From Cohnella nanjingensis (GTDB lineage: Bacteria; Bacillota; Bacilli; Paenibacillales; Paenibacillaceae), in NCBI RefSeq assembly GCF_014212125.1, contig NZ_JACJVP010000024.1, positions 1 to 64,000 on the forward strand: DNA of 64,000 bases, written 5' to 3'. The translations under genes were made by a program, and so were the position numbers. The first letter of the stretch is position 1. Each line of letters opens with the position of its first letter. Shown here in pieces: positions 33,336 to 41,948 of this stretch. The notes beneath the pieces were generated by a model. The model was not told where the DNA came from, made no database searches, and saw nothing but the letters and a program-made list of their open reading frames with translations.

Positions 33336-34445
33336 TTATTTTGAAAGCTGCACAGAGCCGATCAGTTCATTCAATTCGGACTGTAATTGCTGTTGGAGTC
33401 CCTCCACGATCGAAAAATTGGTGGCCGCAACATAGTAGGCCTTAATTTGAGAATCGATGGCCTCGGCTTCCGCCAAAAGGGAGGTGGCCTCTTTCATTTT
33501 TGCCGAATAACGTTCTTTAATAGCGGCTATTTCGGCTGCAAAGGCTTCATCTGTGCCAGGAGCCATAGTAAGCGTGTACATATCCAGGATTTCATCCCCG
33601 TCCCGATCAGGAAAGTATTCATGAGGGGCGGTGCTGTCGAAGATCGCCGTTCGGAGCTTCGGGAATATCAACATATCTAGGCTGTTGGGATCAAAGCCGC
33701 AATGAAACACTTGAACTTCGATTCCTTTCTCTTCGGCAGCCGTGGCAAGCTTTTTTAGCAGTGTCGATTTTCCGGATCCCGGCCTTCCTTTGATGAAAAT
33801 CCGTCTATCCAGCTGAGCGGTCAAGCTTTGAATAAAATCGAATGCCCCCTTCGGCGTCGCAGCTCCGAAAAACAAGTGACGCCCAACGGTTGGCGTATCG
33901 CTTTCATGACCAGCGTACAACTCTTGAATCAAATCCTGCGCAACCTGGCCGGCCTTCGCGAAATCCATGCTTTCGATATAATATTTTTCCCATTCGTCAT
34001 GAATCCGCAATGCGGTTAAGAACGCTTCATACGCTTTTGAATAAGCACTGGCAAGCTTGCCACTAAGATCTTCGATCGTCCTGGAATGTCCAAGTGAAAT
34101 AAGACTGTTATCAAGCGCTTCCCCGAAATGGATCAAGACAATTTCTCCGGCCTCGTTATCCGGAATTCCCCCGCAGACGCGCCCATCGATAATACCAACC
34201 TTCAATTCCGTTAGAATGATGCCATCCAGTTCGTCGGGTCGGAGTGGGGAGTGGAAGCATTGCACATGCTGGCCTTGATCCAGCAGGCTATCCGCCAAAC
34301 AGCGAATGACCGTCGATTTCCCCGTACCCTGGGGACCCGTAAGGACGAAGATCTTGTTCAGCCCATCAAAGGCGGATTGATACAAGAAATGGGCTCCGTG
34401 CGCTGTGTTGCCGCGGGCAAAGTAGTGAGATGCATTTTCCACCAA
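33336..34445 (-). CDS. PRK06851-type double P-loop ATPase
   Basis: The 369-residue protein contains two P-loop NTPase halves, GPQGTGKST at residues 37-45 and GRPGSGKST near residue 220. Each is followed by an FHS or FHCG(F/L)-P(D/N) block (CFHSPLRPDEL and VFHCGFDPNSL), which is the signature of the PRK06851 family of spore-forming Bacillota. The function is unknown; its distribution suggests a role in sporulation. It is cytoplasmic and probably monocistronic, with a terminator behind it. GGAGTGTTTCAGGTTG lies before the start. Confidence 0.82.
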   Translation of the reverse strand: MVENASHYFARGNTAHGAHFLYQSAFDGLNKIFVLTGPQGTGKSTVIRCLADSLLDQGQHVQCFHSPLRPDELDGIILTELKVGIIDGRVCGGIPDNEAGEIVLIHFGEALDNSLISLGHSRTIEDLSGKLASAYSKAYEAFLTALRIHDEWEKYYIESMDFAKAGQVAQDLIQELYAGHESDTPTVGRHLFFGAATPKGAFDFIQSLTAQLDRRIFIKGRPGSGKSTLLKKLATAAEEKGIEVQVFHCGFDPNSLDMLIFPKLRTAIFDSTAPHEYFPDRDGDEILDMYTLTMAPGTDEAFAAEIAAIKERYSAKMKEATSLLAEAEAIDSQIKAYYVAATNFSIVEGLQQQLQSELNELIGSVQLSK

Positions 34446-34585
34446 CCTGAAACACTCCTTTTGTGCCTATTCCGATTCGCCAAGTTTACAGGATCAGGGG
34501 TATCGATCAGAATAAGCATGCGTGGGATAAGTGCCTATGCATTTGTATATTCCGCATTGTAGAAAGCGGTGTTTGTTCTCTCCCC

Positions 34586-34601
34586 TATTTTCGCCGATAG
34601 A
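34586..34601 (+). repeat. Solitary cassette-end-like repeat
   Basis: TATTTTCGCCGATAGA matches the cassette 1 right-end repeat TATTTTTCGCCGATAGA (24581) except for one missing T. No rlmH core follows it. It lies in the gap between the divergent PRK06851-type and HD-domain genes and may mark an old cassette boundary. Confidence 0.45.
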
Positions 34602-34718
34602 ATCCTTTATTATGCACGATATCTATTGTTATCATAAAAATGATAATATTGATCAATAATTCCTCCGCGCTATACAATCAAGGTGCAAGCAAAATGAAAC
34701 CCCAAGGAGGATGAAGGT

Positions 34719-35357
34719 ATGAGCAGTATCGTCGCAGATATCAAAATTCCGGACAGCAAATTGGCAGCGGGGGCAGCCGAACTGCTTCGCGAGCACGGTA
34801 ATGATTTATTGTGGAACCATTCCCACCGCGTATTTTTGTTTGGCGCCCTTCAAGGAAAAAATGCCGGGGTCAAATTTGATTCCGAGCTGCTTTACATCAG
34901 TGCTTTATTCCATGATTTAGGTCTGACCAAGCATTACAGCAGCCCGGACAAACGCTTCGAGGTGGATGGCGCGAATGCCGCTCGCAGCTATCTTCAGTCG
35001 CATGGGGTTTCGGCTGAGTCGATCCAACTGGTATGGGATGCAGTAGCTCTTCATACGACGATCGGGATTGCCCAGTATAAAGAGCCTGAGGTTGCGCTGA
35101 TTTATTCCGGTGTCGGCTACGATGTAATGGGAGAGAATTTTGACAGTCTCACCGAGGATATTCGGGAGCAGGTTGTGACGGCGTTCCCAAGAGATCACTT
35201 CAAGCACAAGATATTGCCTGCATTCCTCGAAGGCTTCAAGCATAAACCGGAGACCACCTTCGGCAACATCAAGGCCGATGTGTGCGCTTTGCTGATGCCG
35301 GGCTTCCAGAGAACAAACTTTTGCGATTGTGTTCTGCATTCGCCTTGGACGGAATAA
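34719..35357 (+). CDS. HD-domain hydrolase (cyanamide hydratase-like)
   Basis: The 212-residue protein has the HD metal-binding set: His near NHSHRVF (about 34-36), HD at residues 65-66 in ALFHDLGLT and HTTIGI about 40 residues later. The overall shape (LLREHGNDLLWNHSHRVFLF, then a late LPAFLEGFKHKPETTFGNI) fits the HD subgroup annotated as cyanamide hydratase or DUF-type phosphohydrolases. The presence of a LysR gene directly downstream is compatible with inducible nitrile or cyanamide detoxification, but that is inference. CAAGGAGGATGAAGGT precedes the ATG. Confidence 0.8.
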   Translation: MSSIVADIKIPDSKLAAGAAELLREHGNDLLWNHSHRVFLFGALQGKNAGVKFDSELLYISALFHDLGLTKHYSSPDKRFEVDGANAARSYLQSHGVSAESIQLVWDAVALHTTIGIAQYKEPEVALIYSGVGYDVMGENFDSLTEDIREQVVTAFPRDHFKHKILPAFLEGFKHKPETTFGNIKADVCALLMPGFQRTNFCDCVLHSPWTE

Positions 35358-35371
35358 GGACGAGATCAGAA

Positions 35372-35402
35372 AGAACATCCAAAATATTGGGTGTTTTTTC
35401 TG
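35372..35402 (+). terminator. Rho-independent terminator after the HD-domain gene
   Basis: AACATCCAA pairs with TTGGGTGTT (one G-T pair) and is followed by TTTTTC. Confidence 0.75.
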
Positions 35403-35466
35403 GTCTCGTCATGCCAATAGGGAGTGTCATCAGCCTGGAAATACTGCAGTTTAGGGGGACATATAG

Positions 35467-36372
35467 ATGGAGATTAGACAATTGGAATATTTTATGGCCG
35501 TATGCAAGGAGCTGCACTTCACCCGTGCGTCCGAGCAATTGGGGGTAACCCAGCCGACGCTGAGCCATCAGATCAAGGCGCTGGAAATCGAGATTGGGAT
35601 GCCGCTGTTCGACCGGATCGGCAAGAAGACCGCCTTGACGGAGGCGGGCCAAATTTTGTTCCGGCACGGTACGCATATCTTCCAGAGCATCCAGAGCGCC
35701 ATGGCGGAAATTCAAGAGCTTCAGGAGGTGAAGGGCGGGAAGCTATCGATCGGCGTACTGAAAGGGGAGCTTAACCAGTTTGTGTCTACCTTGCTGTTTA
35801 CCTTTCATCAGCAATACCCGAATATTCAGCTTACAGTAGTTGGCAAGGATGATATGGTAGACGGCATCATTCAAAATGAAATCGATATCGCTCTAACGAT
35901 TGTCCCGATCCATGATGAGCGGCTGACGATTGTTCCTTTATATGAGGAGGATTTGTATTTGACCGTCTCGCACCGGCATTCCCTGGCGGATCAGCAAACG
36001 ATCCGATTGGAACAGATCAAGGAGGAGCCGTTCATCCTTTTTCCGAAAAATTATAAGTGCCGCCAGCAGATTGAGGCAGCCTTCAAGCTGATAGATGCGC
36101 CGCTTCGCCCGATTATTGAAACCGATGCGACGGAGTCCATCCTTAATCTTGTGCAGGCGGAGGCGGGCGTATCGATATTATCGAAAACGCTGCTTCACAT
36201 GTGGGGCCATGATCAGCTCAGAATGATCAAAATTGAGAATCCGTCTGTCCGCAGGCAGATTGGGCTTGTCTATCATAAAGAGAAATATATCGGCTTTGCG
36301 GCGCAGCAATTCATTCGCCTGCTGAGACAAACCATTGTCGATGAGGGCCTGGGTTCGAGCGAAAGGGCATGA
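35467..36372 (+). CDS. LysR-family regulator (CynR-like)
   Basis: The 301-residue protein has the LysR winged helix at residues 1-60 (MEIRQLEYFMAVCKELHFTR, QLGVTQPTLSHQIKALE) and a two-lobed co-inducer domain to the end. LPLYEED-like VPLYEEDLYL and the AGVSILSK segment are typical of the CynR/CbbR-like group. It follows the HD-domain hydrolase gene after a terminator and probably senses its substrate. GGGGGACATATAG precedes the ATG. Confidence 0.85.
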   Translation: MEIRQLEYFMAVCKELHFTRASEQLGVTQPTLSHQIKALEIEIGMPLFDRIGKKTALTEAGQILFRHGTHIFQSIQSAMAEIQELQEVKGGKLSIGVLKGELNQFVSTLLFTFHQQYPNIQLTVVGKDDMVDGIIQNEIDIALTIVPIHDERLTIVPLYEEDLYLTVSHRHSLADQQTIRLEQIKEEPFILFPKNYKCRQQIEAAFKLIDAPLRPIIETDATESILNLVQAEAGVSILSKTLLHMWGHDQLRMIKIENPSVRRQIGLVYHKEKYIGFAAQQFIRLLRQTIVDEGLGSSERA

Positions 36373-36403
36373 ATACAGAAGGCGCATCTTCGCCGATGAA
36401 AGG

Positions 36404-36480
36404 AAAGAAACAGCGGCAGCCATGGACGAGAAAATAAAGTCCGAAGCTGCCGCTGTTTGTATGGAATGAACGATCGCTTC
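36404..36480 (+). terminator. Terminator hairpin of a repeated module (copy 1)
   Basis: AAACAGCGGCAGC (36408-36420) pairs perfectly with GCTGCCGCTGTTT (36446-36458), with a loop containing ATGGACGAGAAAAT. A near copy lies at 40664-40738, including the loop and the downstream GATCGCTTC. Confidence 0.7.
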
Positions 36481-36490
36481 TCCATATTTT

Positions 36491-36802
36491 CTATTCTTCA
36501 TGATCAAGAAAGGCCTCAAGATCATCAAGCTTCCCGGACCAGAAGTGTCGATACGACTCCAGCCATTGATCGATTTCCTGAAGCGGCTCCGGACGAATGG
36601 AATAGATGCTTTTTTGAGAAACCGATCGTACTGCAACCAAACCGGCTTCCCGCATGATTCGAAGATGCTTGGAAACTCCCGGTTGACTTAACTGACAAAT
36701 GTCCACAAGCTCTCCCACCGAACGCTCACGAATGCGAAGCAAGTCCAGGATAGTTCGTCTGTGCGGCTCTGCCAAAACTTCAAAAACGCTTCTAGTTGTC
36801 AT
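36491..36802 (-). CDS. ArsR-family regulator
   Basis: This 103-residue winged-helix protein contains EPHRRTILDLLRIRERSVGE and QLSQPGVSKHLRIMREAGLV, and has no metal-binding cysteine pair. ArsR proteins of this type are usually encoded next to SRPBCC/AHSA1 proteins and repress their own operon. Here it is the last gene of the three-gene minus-strand operon 37832-36491. The palindrome ACCATATGGT upstream of that operon is the likely operator. Confidence 0.88.
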   Translation of the reverse strand: MTTRSVFEVLAEPHRRTILDLLRIRERSVGELVDICQLSQPGVSKHLRIMREAGLVAVRSVSQKSIYSIRPEPLQEIDQWLESYRHFWSGKLDDLEAFLDHEE

Positions 36803-36817
36803 TGTCTGTACTCCAGC

Positions 36818-37333
36818 TCATTGGCGGGATTTCACGAAGTTGTCCGTTCGCTTCGTGTATTGCTCTGTCATCGGCTTCTCCATTTGATGCCTCGGAACGA
36901 CGCCGTACGTAACCCCATGCTCCAGGTAATATTTGAGCAGAGTCAATGCTTCTCCCCATCCGACCGCGCAATCGGCGAACGCCTTCAAGTCCGTGTCGGT
37001 CCGCTTGTAGCCCGACTCCACTAATGAAACCAAAGTCCCTTCGCCCAGTTTCGTCAGCTGGAAGGAAATCGTCGTCGTCGATTCGCCCGGTGTCCACTGA
37101 TAGACGAACTTCTCTCCGGGGACCGTTTCCAGCACCGTTCCGCCATCCTCAAGCGTAATATGGTCAGGTCCGAAATCGATGAACCGAAAATGAATCGATC
37201 CGCCCGGTCTCGCGTCGACGGTCGTGCCTTGCGTAAACCACGCATCCCAACCTGCTCCCGTTGCAACTGCCTCATACACTTTATCCGGCGTCGCATTTAT
37301 AAACGTACGATGGTGAATAGAAAGTGTCTCCAT
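36818..37333 (-). CDS. SRPBCC (AHSA1-like) protein
   Basis: The 171-residue protein has the START/AHSA1 fold signature: INATPDKVYEAVATGAGWDAWF at the start, PGGSIHFRF, then GWGEALTLLKYYLEHG in the last long helix. Such proteins hold a hydrophobic cavity and are widely paired with ArsR regulators, but their ligands are mostly unknown. AGGAGGAAGAATAAG precedes the ATG. It lies 15 bp upstream of the ArsR gene in the same operon. Confidence 0.85.
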   Translation of the reverse strand: METLSIHHRTFINATPDKVYEAVATGAGWDAWFTQGTTVDARPGGSIHFRFIDFGPDHITLEDGGTVLETVPGEKFVYQWTPGESTTTISFQLTKLGEGTLVSLVESGYKRTDTDLKAFADCAVGWGEALTLLKYYLEHGVTYGVVPRHQMEKPMTEQYTKRTDNFVKSRQ

Positions 37334-37352
37334 CTTATTCTTCCTCCTCTTG

Positions 37353-37832
37353 TCAAGTCATAATAGATGCATATTTCTTGCGCATTTCTTTCACGCGTTC
37401 CCAAGGGAAACGGGTAAACTGTTCATTCAGGACGACATCCAGTACATCCAGATGCACATGCCAGCCTGCCAAAAAATCGGGAACAACGGCGGACTCGTAG
37501 AAGGTATGCGTCAGATGAAGACGACAACCCCCAACTTCGTTTTTCAGTCTCCATCGCACCAAGGAGTATCCTGAAGTTTGCTCCAGCCATGTGTACTCCA
37601 GTTCGTACGGCGGGTCGATTTTGGTGAACTTCCCCTCAACGACATCTCCGTTCTCCCACCGAAACGCAAGCTGACCTTCTACCTTCAATTCCATCTCCGA
37701 ATTCACGGTTAACCATTTGGACATTTGCTCCGGATTTGATATAGCCCTCCATACTTTTTCCACCGGATGCTTCAAGAAACGCTCGAAACTAACGATACGG
37801 TGACCATCCATCTGTAAAACCTTTCCGTCCAC
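37353..37832 (-). CDS. SRPBCC (AHSA1-like) protein, first gene of the ArsR operon
   Basis: The 159-residue protein has the AHSA1 pattern FLKHPVEKVWRAISNPEQMSKW, GQLAFRWENGDVVEGKF and a C-terminal helix with WHVHLDVLDVVLNEQF. The chosen start is GTG 37832 with GGAGGG 5 bp upstream; ATG 37811 is an alternative. It differs clearly from its neighbour at 36818, so the two are not a recent duplication. The operon order is SRPBCC, SRPBCC, ArsR. Confidence 0.83.
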   Translation of the reverse strand: MDGKVLQMDGHRIVSFERFLKHPVEKVWRAISNPEQMSKWLTVNSEMELKVEGQLAFRWENGDVVEGKFTKIDPPYELEYTWLEQTSGYSLVRWRLKNEVGGCRLHLTHTFYESAVVPDFLAGWHVHLDVLDVVLNEQFTRFPWERVKEMRKKYASIMT

Positions 37833-37874
37833 ATGATCCCTCCGACTATCAAGATTAGCCTTAATGACTTTTAT

Positions 37875-37890
37875 ATTACCATATGGTTAT
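37875..37890. promoter_or_regulatory. Likely ArsR operator
   Basis: ATTACCATATGGTTAT is a near-perfect palindrome around ACCATATGGT (37878-37887), 43 bp upstream of the first gene of the SRPBCC-ArsR operon. Confidence 0.65.
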
Positions 37891-37970
37891 ATAACTGTAA
37901 AGTGATGAAAGCCGCATAAAAATACGCGGCTGAATGCGACCCGGCCTTGGATCGCTTATATCTTAGGGCG

Positions 37971-37992
37971 GGAGCATGCCGTGGCATGCTCC
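37971..37992 (-). terminator. Hairpin after the amidohydrolase gene
   Basis: GGAGCATGCC and GGCATGCTCC pair perfectly with a 2-base loop, 20 bp past the amidohydrolase stop. There is no T-run, so it may be a weak terminator or a protective 3' hairpin. Confidence 0.5.
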
Positions 37993-38011
37993 TTGCGCCA
38001 TTTTCGACTAA

Positions 38012-39331
38012 TCAAAATGGTTTGCTTAATCTTTGCACCCCTTTGAACCATACGGCTTGAATGGATAGGGTATCCGAGATATGGGTTGTCGGATCGCCAT
38101 TGACCAGCACCAGGTCAGCGCGCGCCCCTTCGGCAATTCGGCCACGATCATGAAGACCGAACCGACGAGCCGGTTTCGAGGTGGCCGACTGAAGCGCTTC
38201 TATCGGCGTGAACCCGGCCATAACCAGCAATTGCAATTCATGATGCACGCTGGCTCCATGAGCAAGGCCGCCAAGATTCGGAACGGGAACGGGGGCGACA
38301 TTCGTCCCGACCAGAATATCCACTCCGGCATGGTGAAGATCCATCACGTTTTTGAAGCTATTTTCCATATTGCCTTGCGGGAAAGTATTGAAGCTGGCGT
38401 TCAAAATATCGATCCATTCCGGACTTAATTTGGAATAAACACGCGGGTCATTCGCCAATTCCGATGCGGGGTTTCCAAGAATGGAGGAGTTTAACACCAA
38501 GCACGGTGTAACAAATGCGCCAGAATCGACGATGGATTGCACTAACTCCGACGTGTACTCGGGCCTGTCGATAAACAGGTGGCCCAATCCATCCACTCCA
38601 AGATCGATGGCGGTTTGCGAAGAATGAGCGGTCAAGACGTGGGCGATGACGACTTTATCGAACTTATGGGCTTCTGCCACGGCTGCTTGTAGAATCTCAT
38701 CGCTTAGAACAGGCAGGCCAGGGGCACCCATGACGGTTCCTTCTTCAATCATGATTTTGATATAGTCGGCGCCATTCTCTATCTGGGCATGCACATGTTT
38801 GATCGCTTCTTCCACCGTCGTTACTTGCGGCACTTCTTCGTGATCGTGGGCGTAGGCGGCCAGCATAGCTTCCCGGTCTTCCTTCGATAGCTTCTCCAAT
38901 TCCTTTAACACGAATTCCGGAATCTCATCCCCATCTGGCAGCAATTCATCCGGATGACCACCCGGGGCGGTGATCGCCGTGCCTGCGGAGCGGACATCGG
39001 CGACGTCATCCACATTTTTCAATTGGATCGCGCGTCCTCTTTCCGTAAAATCGCCGTTCATCTCGAGTTCTGTCGTCACGCCGAATTGTAAGGCATCCCG
39101 TAATCCGCCGATGGAAGTGTGGACATGCGCATCAATCAAGCCGGGCAATAATGTCGCATTCTCGGCATCGATGATCGTTGCATTCGCCGGAATGTCGCCG
39201 CCCACCGCAATAATGGTTTCTCCTTTGATGACAATGCTCCTGGACTCGATCACTTTTTCCCCATCGAAAATACGCGCATTCGTAATAGCAGTCACTTTTT
39301 CTAACGGAGCGTATGGAGTTGCATTCTTCAT
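38012..39331 (-). CDS. Metal-dependent amidohydrolase (imidazolonepropionase-like)
   Basis: The 439-residue protein has the amidohydrolase fold. There is an N-terminal beta-sandwich strand (ITNARIFDGEKVIESRSIVI), the metal motif LPGLIDAHVHTS, DYIKIM with the carbamylated-lysine position, His in VIAHVLTAHS and GLGHLF, and C-terminal RIAEGARADLVLVNGDP. It belongs to the prolidase/imidazolonepropionase-like group. The exact substrate is not visible. There is no signal peptide. The MarR gene is divergent and shares the operators at 39378-39470, which suggests that the enzyme removes a MarR inducer. Confidence 0.88.
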   Translation of the reverse strand: MKNATPYAPLEKVTAITNARIFDGEKVIESRSIVIKGETIIAVGGDIPANATIIDAENATLLPGLIDAHVHTSIGGLRDALQFGVTTELEMNGDFTERGRAIQLKNVDDVADVRSAGTAITAPGGHPDELLPDGDEIPEFVLKELEKLSKEDREAMLAAYAHDHEEVPQVTTVEEAIKHVHAQIENGADYIKIMIEEGTVMGAPGLPVLSDEILQAAVAEAHKFDKVVIAHVLTAHSSQTAIDLGVDGLGHLFIDRPEYTSELVQSIVDSGAFVTPCLVLNSSILGNPASELANDPRVYSKLSPEWIDILNASFNTFPQGNMENSFKNVMDLHHAGVDILVGTNVAPVPVPNLGGLAHGASVHHELQLLVMAGFTPIEALQSATSKPARRFGLHDRGRIAEGARADLVLVNGDPTTHISDTLSIQAVWFKGVQRLSKPF

Positions 39332-39377
39332 TCTTATTCCTCCCTAGCGTGGTATCATGATCAATTAGGAGTATAAA

Positions 39378-39470
39378 AGTTAGAACACTAACTGTCAACA
39401 AGCTAAGATTCATTTGACGTGTATGCTGGTTTTTTGTATAGTTTATTTACAGACAGTTAGCCTTCTAATA
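39378..39470. promoter_or_regulatory. Twin MarR-type operators in the divergent promoter
   Basis: A perfect palindrome AGTTAGaacaCTAACT (39378-39393) faces the amidohydrolase gene. A second, imperfect copy AGTTAGccttCTAATA (39455-39470) faces the MarR gene. The identical 6-4-6 layout supports one regulator binding both. Confidence 0.75.
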
Positions 39471-39488
39471 ATTTGAGGAGGTACGATC

Positions 39489-39917
39489 ATGAAGCCCCGC
39501 AAGGATACGCCTTATCTGGATTTGTTTCAGATTATCGGCCTTAAGTTAAAGAAAAGAGCGGACGAGAGCATCAAAGAGTTGGGTTTAAACGCCCAGCAAG
39601 GGAAAATAATCGACTATATCTACGAAAACCAAGATAAAAATATAATTCAAAGGGACCTTGCCGATCGGTTTCATGTGCGAGGAGCCAGTATTACAAACAT
39701 GCTTCAGGGTCTTGAGAAAAGAGGATTTATAGAGCGTAAGATCCCTGCCAATAATGAACGGCAAAAAAATATATATGTTTTGCCCAAAGCCGTTGAATTG
39801 ATTGAAGACTTTCATGACTCCTTCCAAAGCGTGGAGGACGAAATCGTCCAAGCCCTTACCGCAGAGGAAAAGCAAACCTTAAAGGAAATACTGATGAAAA
39901 TTAATGAACGCTTGTAA
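39489..39917 (+). CDS. MarR-family regulator
   Basis: The 142-residue protein has the MarR winged helix: IIQRDLADRFHVRGASITNM as recognition region and GFIERKIPANNERQKNIYVL as wing, flanked by dimerisation helices. ATG 39489 is preceded by TGAGGAGGTACGATC. It is divergent from the amidohydrolase gene and probably represses both through the twin AGTTAG palindromes. The phosphotransferase relic begins 16 bp downstream with its own AAGGAG. Confidence 0.88.
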   Translation: MKPRKDTPYLDLFQIIGLKLKKRADESIKELGLNAQQGKIIDYIYENQDKNIIQRDLADRFHVRGASITNMLQGLEKRGFIERKIPANNERQKNIYVLPKAVELIEDFHDSFQSVEDEIVQALTAEEKQTLKEILMKINERL

Positions 39918-39932
39918 AGAAGGAGTATCGAT

Positions 39933-40665
39933 ATGCTGCAAGCATTTATCGATGAAGTCATAGAGCTGGGGTTTCTTTCACAGCCGGTAGACACGATTTC
40001 TTTCCCTGTATCCGGGCATTGAGCTTCTACCTACGGTCCTTTACGTTGACCCGGCACTTCGTTATTTCGTTTATGATTTTATTCCGGGCAGCACTCGCTA
40101 TGTCCGCGGGAATAAGCAAAAGTTAATGGCTGAGCTTGTGGACGGGATTCTTGCCCATTATGTCCACCCGGAGTCGTACGACGCATATAAGTCGATTGAG
40201 GCACCCGAACATGCGGTGGATTCGATCCGATATGCGGCGTCCTTCATCGGCGGACAGCTCGGCGAGGAAGATCACAGATTGGCTACGGCGTTAAGTCGGG
40301 AACGTTCTGGCGTCACGGACCGCGGAGATCTCTATGTGCTGCACGGCGATTTCGGCGTCCATAACTTTCTTTTCACCGACAATGGGCTGACGGGGGTCAT
40401 CGATCCGATTCCGGTCATGGGATGCAAACGATACGACTTGCTATATGCCTTCTGCTCGTCTCCGGATGAGCTTACCCTTCCCCTATTGCTTCATGCTGTG
40501 CGACGGGTAGAGGAAGGGAAAAAAGTCGACATCAGGCTGTTGTCCCGAGACATGATCCTTGAACTATATAGAAGGATGTCGACATGCCTGCGCTTTCATC
40601 CGGAAGATTTTCCCCAGTACCTGCAGGCCTGGGAAGAGTGGAAGAAGATCTATGCAAGCTCGTAA
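39933..40665 (+). pseudogene. Broken aminoglycoside phosphotransferase (APH)-family gene
   Basis: The 5' piece, from ATG 39933 with AAGGAGTATCG upstream, encodes only 29 residues (MLQAFIDEVIELGFLSQPVD...) before TGA. From about 40012 another frame continues with PGIELLPTVLYVDP, FIPGSTRYVRG, catalytic-loop LHGDFGVHNFLF and metal-site GVIDPIPV, through to TAA 40665. Most of the ATP-binding N-lobe is missing and the frame shifts, so an internal deletion inactivated the kinase. A shorter protein from ATG 40126 could still be made, but it would lack the nucleotide lobe. Confidence 0.8.
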
Positions 40666-40738
40666 AGAAACAGCGGCAGCGATGGACGAGAAAATGTCCG
40701 TAGCTGCCGTTGTTTGTATTTAATGAACCGATCGCTTC
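40664..40738 (+). terminator. Terminator hairpin of a repeated module (copy 2)
   Basis: AAACAGCGGCAGC (40668-40680) pairs with GCTGCCGTTGTTT (40703-40715) and is followed by GTATTTAATGAAC. It is nearly the same sequence as 36404-36480. Confidence 0.7.
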
Positions 40739-40796
40739 CCGTCAGCCGAATATTTTGATGCAATCGGAAGCAAGCTAATCATCGTTATTTTGAAGG

Positions 40797-41435
40797 TTAC
40801 CTCCAAAATGTAATCTTGTCCGAGCTTAATCGAACGGATTCATACCCGTCTACCTTGGCTTTTCCGATGGAGATCATCATTACCGGAGCATAGCGTTCTT
40901 CATCCAAATCAAACGCTTTGGCTACCTGATCGACTTCAAAGCCTGCCATGGGGTTCGTATCATATCCATGCGCACGAGCTACCAGCATGAATTGCATGGC
41001 AAAAAGGCTGCTATCGACTTTTGCCACTTCAACTTTTATTTCTTGGGGGAGAGCCGGGAACATCGATAGGATGGTTTTGAGTTGGTTGTCTCGTACTTCA
41101 GCCGGCATTTTCCCTTGTTCCACTGCCGTATTGTAGATTTCTTCAGCATTCAAGTAGCTTTGGGTATCGCCGAAAATTAACAGCATGGCCGATGAAGTGT
41201 CGTTTTGCAACGTATTGAACCGCACAAGAGGCCTTAGCTTCTCTTTTCCTTCCGGCGTGTCGACCACGACTACGCGCCAAGGCTGCATATTGGCAGAGGA
41301 CGGAGCCAAGCTGGCTTCCGCAATCATTTCGTTCATCTCTTCTTTCGATATTTTAAAGTTCTCATCATAATGGCGAACGGAACGTCGTTCCTTGACGATG
41401 CTGGCGAAATCGTTATTTTGGATATGGTTGAACAT
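40797..41435 (-). CDS. Nitroreductase-family oxidoreductase
   Basis: The 212-residue FMN enzyme family member begins with the nitroreductase signature KERRSVRHYD, then SLAPSSANMQPWRVVVVD near residues 42-60, and has an FAMQFMLVARAHGYDTNPMAGF block in the C-terminal half. Such enzymes reduce nitro groups, quinones or flavins with NAD(P)H in the cytoplasm. It is divergent from the MerR gene at 41555; the palindromes between them suggest MerR control. GGAGAGATTCTATG forms the start region. Confidence 0.88.
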   Translation of the reverse strand: MFNHIQNNDFASIVKERRSVRHYDENFKISKEEMNEMIAEASLAPSSANMQPWRVVVVDTPEGKEKLRPLVRFNTLQNDTSSAMLLIFGDTQSYLNAEEIYNTAVEQGKMPAEVRDNQLKTILSMFPALPQEIKVEVAKVDSSLFAMQFMLVARAHGYDTNPMAGFEVDQVAKAFDLDEERYAPVMMISIGKAKVDGYESVRLSSDKITFWR

Positions 41436-41466
41436 AGAATCTCTCCTTTGGATAACCTTATTTTTT

Positions 41467-41528
41467 TGACATGGCGTATGTCATTCGTTATCCTAAACGC
41501 ATTATGAACTATAAACTTAGGTTTATAG
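41467..41528. promoter_or_regulatory. Two palindromes between the nitroreductase and MerR genes
   Basis: TGACATggcgtATGTCA (41467-41483) is a perfect inverted repeat near the nitroreductase start. CTATAAACTTAGGTTTATAG (41509-41528) is another perfect one near the MerR gene. The second has the size and AT-rich arms of a MerR-family operator. Confidence 0.65.
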
Positions 41529-41554
41529 CAAGAGGGGCAAGGAGAGGTCGTATA

Positions 41555-41914
41555 ATGAAAATAAATGACGTTTCCAAATTAACGGGTCTGCCGATATCCA
41601 CCTTGAGATTCTATGAACGCAAAAACCTCATTCCGGACGTATTTGTTCAAAGAGATGCGAACAATTATCGGATTTACTCTGAAGAGATTGTCGAATATTT
41701 AAACGATGTGAAGGCACTTTTGTCCGTGGAATTTTCTATAGAAGAGTTAAGTTTGCTGGTCAATCAACAACTTCATTTATCCTACGAGGAAAAGAAAAAA
41801 GTGGTGGAGCAGAAAATCAAAGAAATTGAAGACATTCAGAAGCAGTTGAGGAAGTCGAAAAAATTCCTGGAGGACGTTTTGGAAGGGAAAGCGAATTTCC
41901 AGACCAAGTGTTAG
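41555..41914 (+). CDS. MerR-family regulator
   Basis: The 119-residue protein has the MerR winged helix at residues 1-70 (MKINDVSKLTGLPISTLRFY, ERKNLIP) and a long C-terminal coiled coil rich in Lys and Glu. It has no metal-binding cysteine cluster. A single Cys is the last residue. ATG 41555 has GGAGAGGTCGTATA upstream. It is divergent from the nitroreductase gene and probably activates it under redox or electrophile stress. Confidence 0.85.
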   Translation: MKINDVSKLTGLPISTLRFYERKNLIPDVFVQRDANNYRIYSEEIVEYLNDVKALLSVEFSIEELSLLVNQQLHLSYEEKKKVVEQKIKEIEDIQKQLRKSKKFLEDVLEGKANFQTKC

Positions 41915-41948
41915 GGATGGTTTGGTGGCTAAGGTAAAAGATAAAATA

